Positions 60,518-64,000 of a DNA stretch of 64,000 nt are shown here, one piece after another. Source of the DNA: Herpetosiphon giganteus (lineage in GTDB: Bacteria > Chloroflexota > Chloroflexia > Chloroflexales > Herpetosiphonaceae). The first letter of the stretch is position 1. Each line of letters opens with the position of its first letter. The stretch lies in assembly GCF_016907925.1 (NCBI RefSeq), contig NZ_JAFBCZ010000004.1, positions 62,001 through 126,000 on the forward strand, read 5' to 3'. A model generated the notes under the pieces. That model did no database searches, was not told the origin of the DNA, and saw only the letters and a list, made by a program, of their open reading frames with translations. The translations under genes were made by a program, and so were the position numbers.

Positions 60518-61765
60518 CTATTGGGTTTTGACCATCGGAACAAAGAGTTTATGGTCGAGAACCAGCACTCGTACTGTGATAGGATTGCGGGCGCGAGCAC
60601 TACCCCATGCCCAGCCACCGCCAGCAACAGGTACTTCGCCCGTCGCCCCAGCATCAATCTCAATTGTGCCAGGCGCAACGGCGCGTAAGCCAATCGTGCG
60701 GCAGTGGGTGGGATGCTCATTGAATTTACACGGCATGATCATTGGTGGGTCAAATTGCACGGTTCCGGTTGGGCTAAGTGTGATGCCGGTATAGGGCACG
60801 CCAATATTGACATACTGGATGGTCAAGCTGAAGGCCTCGCCAACATTAACCAAGTTGGGAGCACTCAAAATCAGTTCTTTGACAATCGGCGTAACGGTTG
60901 GACTAGCACTGACTGGCGTTGGCACAGGCGTACATGGTGGTTGGGTTATTTGGGGTACGCGGCCTTGTTGATTGTCGCCTGGAGTGCTATCGCAAATATA
61001 GCCATCCACCGTTGGGGTTGGCGTGAACGTTGGGGTTGCAACACATGGCGTTGGGGTTTGGGTCAACTGTGGTGCTTGGCGACCAGCAGGTGTTGGTGTT
61101 GCAGTATAGACTGTGGGTACTGCTGTAGTTACGACACACGTTGCGGTTGGTATTGGCGTAGCATTTGGATCGACAATATTAATTGTCAAGGGAGTTTTGG
61201 CACTTGCCCCACTCCAAAACCAACCATTATTAAACGATTCGCCTCTTGCTTGCGCCTCGATTACCAAAACACCAGCACTGGTAGCACGCAGCGTAATGCT
61301 CTGACAGCGGGTTGGATGCTGATCATATTTACATGGCATGGCTAATGGTGGATCAAAGCGCGCTAAATAATCATCGTTTAATCGAATCGTTGTATGTTGC
61401 ATGCCAATATTTTCATAGGCAATCGATAAGGTAAACAATTCCCCAACTTGAACTTGGCTAGGCCCACTCAGAACCAGAGCCGGATGCACATAACAAGGAT
61501 AGTAATTTGGGGTTGGAACCGTCGTGCGGGTTGGGCCTAATGTCTGTGTGCTATTCGGTGCTTGTGCTTGATTAAGCGGATAGTAGCTTGGACATGGAGT
61601 AGCCGTTAAACTGGGAGTAGCCGTTTCGGATGGTACTATAGTACTATCTGATGGGGTTTGAGTTAATAGGACTTTAGCGCTTGTTAGTACAGGTTGTTTG
61701 GCCACAGCAAAGCCAAATAACACTGCACACAAACTCATTAACAGGGCCAGCCGCCTGTTGTTCAT
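60518..61765 (-). CDS. Secreted tandem paralog B, two copies of an unrecognised domain
   Basis: The 415-residue protein repeats the plan of paralog A: nearly the same signal peptide, a first beta domain (about 98-200), a shorter TPT linker without the 120-bp duplication, a second beta domain, and the end LFVPMVKTQ. The second domains of A and B are almost identical, while the first domains differ more. Conserved PCK-(Y/F)-(D/N)-(Q/E)-HPT-(R/G/H)-C is present twice. GAGGAGG before ATG 61765 decides the start; five upstream in-frame codons overlap the ribosome site. Confidence 0.7.
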   Translation of the reverse strand: MNNRRLALLMSLCAVLFGFAVAKQPVLTSAKVLLTQTPSDSTIVPSETATPSLTATPCPSYYPLNQAQAPNSTQTLGPTRTTVPTPNYYPCYVHPALVLSGPSQVQVGELFTLSIAYENIGMQHTTIRLNDDYLARFDPPLAMPCKYDQHPTRCQSITLRATSAGVLVIEAQARGESFNNGWFWSGASAKTPLTINIVDPNATPIPTATCVVTTAVPTVYTATPTPAGRQAPQLTQTPTPCVATPTFTPTPTVDGYICDSTPGDNQQGRVPQITQPPCTPVPTPVSASPTVTPIVKELILSAPNLVNVGEAFSLTIQYVNIGVPYTGITLSPTGTVQFDPPMIMPCKFNEHPTHCRTIGLRAVAPGTIEIDAGATGEVPVAGGGWAWGSARARNPITVRVLVLDHKLFVPMVKTQ

Positions 61766-61774
61766 AGGGGTCCT

Positions 61775-61885
61775 CCTCAATTGGCTAGTAGGTCTAGGCT
61801 TTTAGTATTGCCGATGAGAACTAGACCTGCTATAGGACAAATGGCCCAAAAAACAATCTATCTAACCAGCTAGATATCAAAATTC
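61775..61885 (-). promoter_or_regulatory. Duplicated upstream region, copy for paralog B
   Basis: Nearly identical to 60320-60430. Here an inner pair, AGGTCTAG and CTAGACCT, is perfect on the two sides of the CAATACT element, while in copy A one arm is mutated. The outer inverted repeat is CTATCTA-ACCAGC-TAGATA-like. Confidence 0.65.
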
Positions 61886-61962
61886 CCTTAAAGAACCCAA
61901 CCTGAAATCCTAAGCTGGAGAGCATCAAAGCGCCAATTGGCTATGATACAATAGACTCTGTG

Positions 61963-62610
61963 ATGAATCGAACAGATGCGGCGCTACAACTGAGCTGGCA
62001 AGCCCTTGCCAAAACCTACAGCACCCGCCCGGTCTACGACCAGTTGGCGGGCGAATTGCATTGGGGCGAAGTTTTGGCGGTGCGTGGCCCAAATGGCGCA
62101 GGCAAATCGACCTTTTTGCGCCTGTTATGTGGTCTCGAACGCCCAAGTGCTGGCAAAATTGCCTATCAATGGCAAGGCCAAACCTATAGCCCAAACACCA
62201 TGCGGCCATGGATTGGCTTTGTTGGGCCGGATGTGGCCTTGTATCGCGAATTGAGTGCGCTGGAACATTTGCAATTTCTCGCCAAAGCCCGTGGTTTGGC
62301 CGCCGAGCAAGCCTATTGGTGCGAGCTATTGGCACAGGTTGGGTTGGCTACGCGCGAGCATGAGCGGGTGGCACATTTTTCATCGGGCATGGCGCTACGT
62401 TTGAAATATGCAATTGCCCTGTTAGCCAAACCACCAGTGTTGCTGCTCGATGAGCCAACTGCCATGTTCGATGAGCATGGTCGCCAATTTGTGGCCCAAC
62501 TGGTTGAACAACAGCGCCAGCATGGCCTAACCGTTTTGGCAACCAACGATGATCGCGATGCAACTTGGGCAGATCTTGTTTTGACTGTAGGAGCCGCTGC
62601 CCGTGGCTAA
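61963..62610 (+). CDS. ccmA: Heme exporter ATP-binding protein CcmA
   Basis: The 215-residue ATPase has Walker A GPNGAGKST (about 42-50), the signature loop HFSSGMALRLKYAIAL, Walker B VLLLDEPTAMFD and a final switch region. With CcmB and CcmC it handles heme for cytochrome c maturation system I. ATG 61963 is preferred to GTG 61960. A TACAAT -10-like box lies about 12 bases upstream, so the leader is very short. ccmB overlaps its end. Confidence 0.88.
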   Translation: MNRTDAALQLSWQALAKTYSTRPVYDQLAGELHWGEVLAVRGPNGAGKSTFLRLLCGLERPSAGKIAYQWQGQTYSPNTMRPWIGFVGPDVALYRELSALEHLQFLAKARGLAAEQAYWCELLAQVGLATREHERVAHFSSGMALRLKYAIALLAKPPVLLLDEPTAMFDEHGRQFVAQLVEQQRQHGLTVLATNDDRDATWADLVLTVGAAARG

Positions 62611-63295
62611 ACCAGCATTTTGGCAGGCTGCATGGGCCGTTGCCTATAAAGATTTACAAATCGAGCTACGTACTCGCTATGCCTTGAATGCAATGGCATT
62701 GTTTGCAGTCACAACTGCGGTGATGGTGAGTTTTCGCTTAGGGCCGTTGGGCCTAAGTCGCGACCCGCGCTCGGCAGCAACCTTGGCAGTGCTCTTGTGG
62801 ATTGCAATCTTTTTTGCGGCGATGAATGGCTTATCACGGACGTTTGTACGTGAGGAAGAGGCCCACACCGCAACCTTATTGCGCTTGAATGTACCAGCGT
62901 TGGCAGTCTATTTGGGCAAATTAGTGGTCAATTTATTGATTTTGGCCTTGCTCGAAACGCTGGTCACGTTGCTCTTTATTGGCTTATTGAATGTCACAAT
63001 TGCCAAAGTTGGCTTGTTTCTGGCCACGCTCAGTTTGGGCGGTTTGGCCCTCGCTGGGGCAACGACAATTTTGGCAACCTTGGTAGCCAAAGCTGATGGC
63101 AAAGGCTCATTGTTTACGATTTTGGCTTTTCCGTTGGTACTACCATTATTGATTATCGCGGTTGAAACAACCGAATTAGCACTTAGCGGCGGCACATGGG
63201 CCTCTGCTGGCAGCGGCTTGCAATTGCTTGCGGCCTATACCATTGCTGAACATGTGGCCGCACTTTGGCTTTTTGAACGAGTTTGGGAAGCATAA
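62603..63295 (+). CDS. ccmB: Heme exporter membrane subunit CcmB
   Basis: The 230-residue membrane protein has six helices, a cytoplasmic KDLQIELRTRYALNAM entry typical of CcmB, and LSRTFVREEEAHTATLLRL. It pairs with CcmA to move or release heme-bound CcmE. GTG 62603 with AGGAG upstream overlaps the ccmA stop by eight bases. Confidence 0.9.
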   Translation: MAKPAFWQAAWAVAYKDLQIELRTRYALNAMALFAVTTAVMVSFRLGPLGLSRDPRSAATLAVLLWIAIFFAAMNGLSRTFVREEEAHTATLLRLNVPALAVYLGKLVVNLLILALLETLVTLLFIGLLNVTIAKVGLFLATLSLGGLALAGATTILATLVAKADGKGSLFTILAFPLVLPLLIIAVETTELALSGGTWASAGSGLQLLAAYTIAEHVAALWLFERVWEA

Positions 63296-63322
63296 ACGCT
63301 CTCATGGTGGGAACAATTAAGC

Positions 63323-64000
63323 ATGCTTGCGACAACCTTTAAGTGGTTTACTGGAATTTGGCTGGGACTGGTCGCCGTGGCCATGTTTTTGTGGGTGCCG
63401 GCTCACGAGGGCTTGGGCAACGTTGGACGAATTGTGATTATGCACGTGCCAACGGGCTGGCTGACCAGCGTCGCCTTTTTGTTTTCGGCAATTTATAGCT
63501 GGCGCTACTTGCGCCATGGCCGCGCTCGCGACGATGCCTTGGCCTTGGCTGCGGCAGAATTGGGCTTAATTTTCAGCGTTTTAGCAACCGTCACTGGGGC
63601 GATTTTTGCCAAAGTTGTGTGGGGAACCTACTGGAATTGGGACCCACGCGAAACCGCAATTGCCGCCTTGATGCTGATTTACGCTGCCTATTTTGCCTTG
63701 CGAACCTCGATTGAAGATCGCCAACGCCAACGCTATCTTGGTTCGATCTATGCCCTGCTGGCTTTTGTAGCCGTTCCATTTTTGATCTTTGTGATTCCAC
63801 GGGTCACCGATGATACCTTGCACCCGAATTGTGCGATTTTGAATACGCCCAACTGCCAAGGCATTGAATTGACTGAAAATGGGCGGATTATCGGCACCGT
63901 CGAAGATTTCAAAGTTGAATTATTGGGCATCGAGCAACAAGCTGATCTGACGGTTGCCACGGTCAGCATTTTATCGAATGGCACAAATTACACCTTAAAA
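63323..64000 (+). CDS. ccmC: Heme-handling protein CcmC (cut by window edge)
   Basis: Read from the ATG at 63323 to the window end without a stop (226 residues so far). It has helices at the start, a conserved IVIMHVPTGWL, the WWD-type heme motif VVWGTYWNWDPRETAIAA (about 98-115) and VPFLIFVIPR. After LHP a long polar stretch of about 60 residues follows with two Cys (NCAILNTPNCQG), an insertion not expected in the short periplasmic loop of Escherichia coli CcmC. The final helices lie beyond the edge. Confidence 0.85.
   Translation, partial: MLATTFKWFTGIWLGLVAVAMFLWVPAHEGLGNVGRIVIMHVPTGWLTSVAFLFSAIYSWRYLRHGRARDDALALAAAELGLIFSVLATVTGAIFAKVVWGTYWNWDPRETAIAALMLIYAAYFALRTSIEDRQRQRYLGSIYALLAFVAVPFLIFVIPRVTDDTLHPNCAILNTPNCQGIELTENGRIIGTVEDFKVELLGIEQQADLTVATVSILSNGTNYTLK

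Overview
The window looks like chromosome from a filamentous, gliding Chloroflexota bacterium, most like Herpetosiphon. This is inferred from protein style: TPT-rich secreted proteins, a CarH-type B12 repressor beside phytoene synthase, a DUF4446-bactofilin pair, and TPR proteins with one membrane segment. No rRNA or other taxonomic marker is present. Base composition is moderate and even. I see no prophage, integrase, transposase or CRISPR array, so this reads as core chromosome with mostly short operons.

Layout. 1-7.9 kb: a zinc-ribbon-like membrane protein cut by the window edge, an orphan HicB-like protein, YccF, a DUF4397 protein, acetyl-CoA synthetase, a GH18 protein, and a TPR / RuvC-like / small-protein operon. 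7.9-15.2 kb: a membrane metallophosphoesterase; two small membrane proteins leading into a histidine kinase and response regulator; aldehyde dehydrogenase with its DUF779 partner. 15.7-30.4 kb: BioY, GNAT, a secreted beta-propeller protein, then a sucrose/alpha-glucan block (amylosucrase, two sugar permeases, binding lipoprotein, two LacI-type palindromes, alpha-glucan phosphorylase), and a fused LivH-LivM permease. 30.4-42.7 kb: polyphosphate kinase, DUF983, an RsbS-RsbT pair, a quinone-detoxification-like trio, tRNA-Pro, trpD, GT2, an FtsB/DivIC-like protein, bactofilin with DUF4446, an Rsm22-like methyltransferase, a structured leader and an A-type Fe-S carrier. 42.7-64 kb: VanZ, rhodanese, DUF309, HD-GYP regulator, methyltransferase, CarH-crtB-SDR operon, Ca2+ antiporter, TerC, helicase-associated protein, RecO, PH-domain protein, purine nucleoside phosphorylase, CAP protein, MscS fused to a cyclic-nucleotide domain, HIT protein, two tandem secreted paralogs, and the start of a ccmABC cluster cut by the right edge.

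Intergenic spaces carry two kinds of signal. One is ordinary hairpins and terminators at gene ends. The other is a striking vocabulary of short degenerate words that recur in either orientation in at least seven gaps, including one 116-bp tandem array; it also forms the 3' end of one regulator gene. The observations most worth following are this repeat vocabulary, the duplicated secreted proteins with their duplicated promoter region and an unrecognised Cys-containing domain, a shared C-terminal aromatic-x-Pro motif on three secreted proteins, the CarH-crtB module with all photoreceptor residues, and the two tandem terminator-like hairpins ahead of the Fe-S carrier gene.
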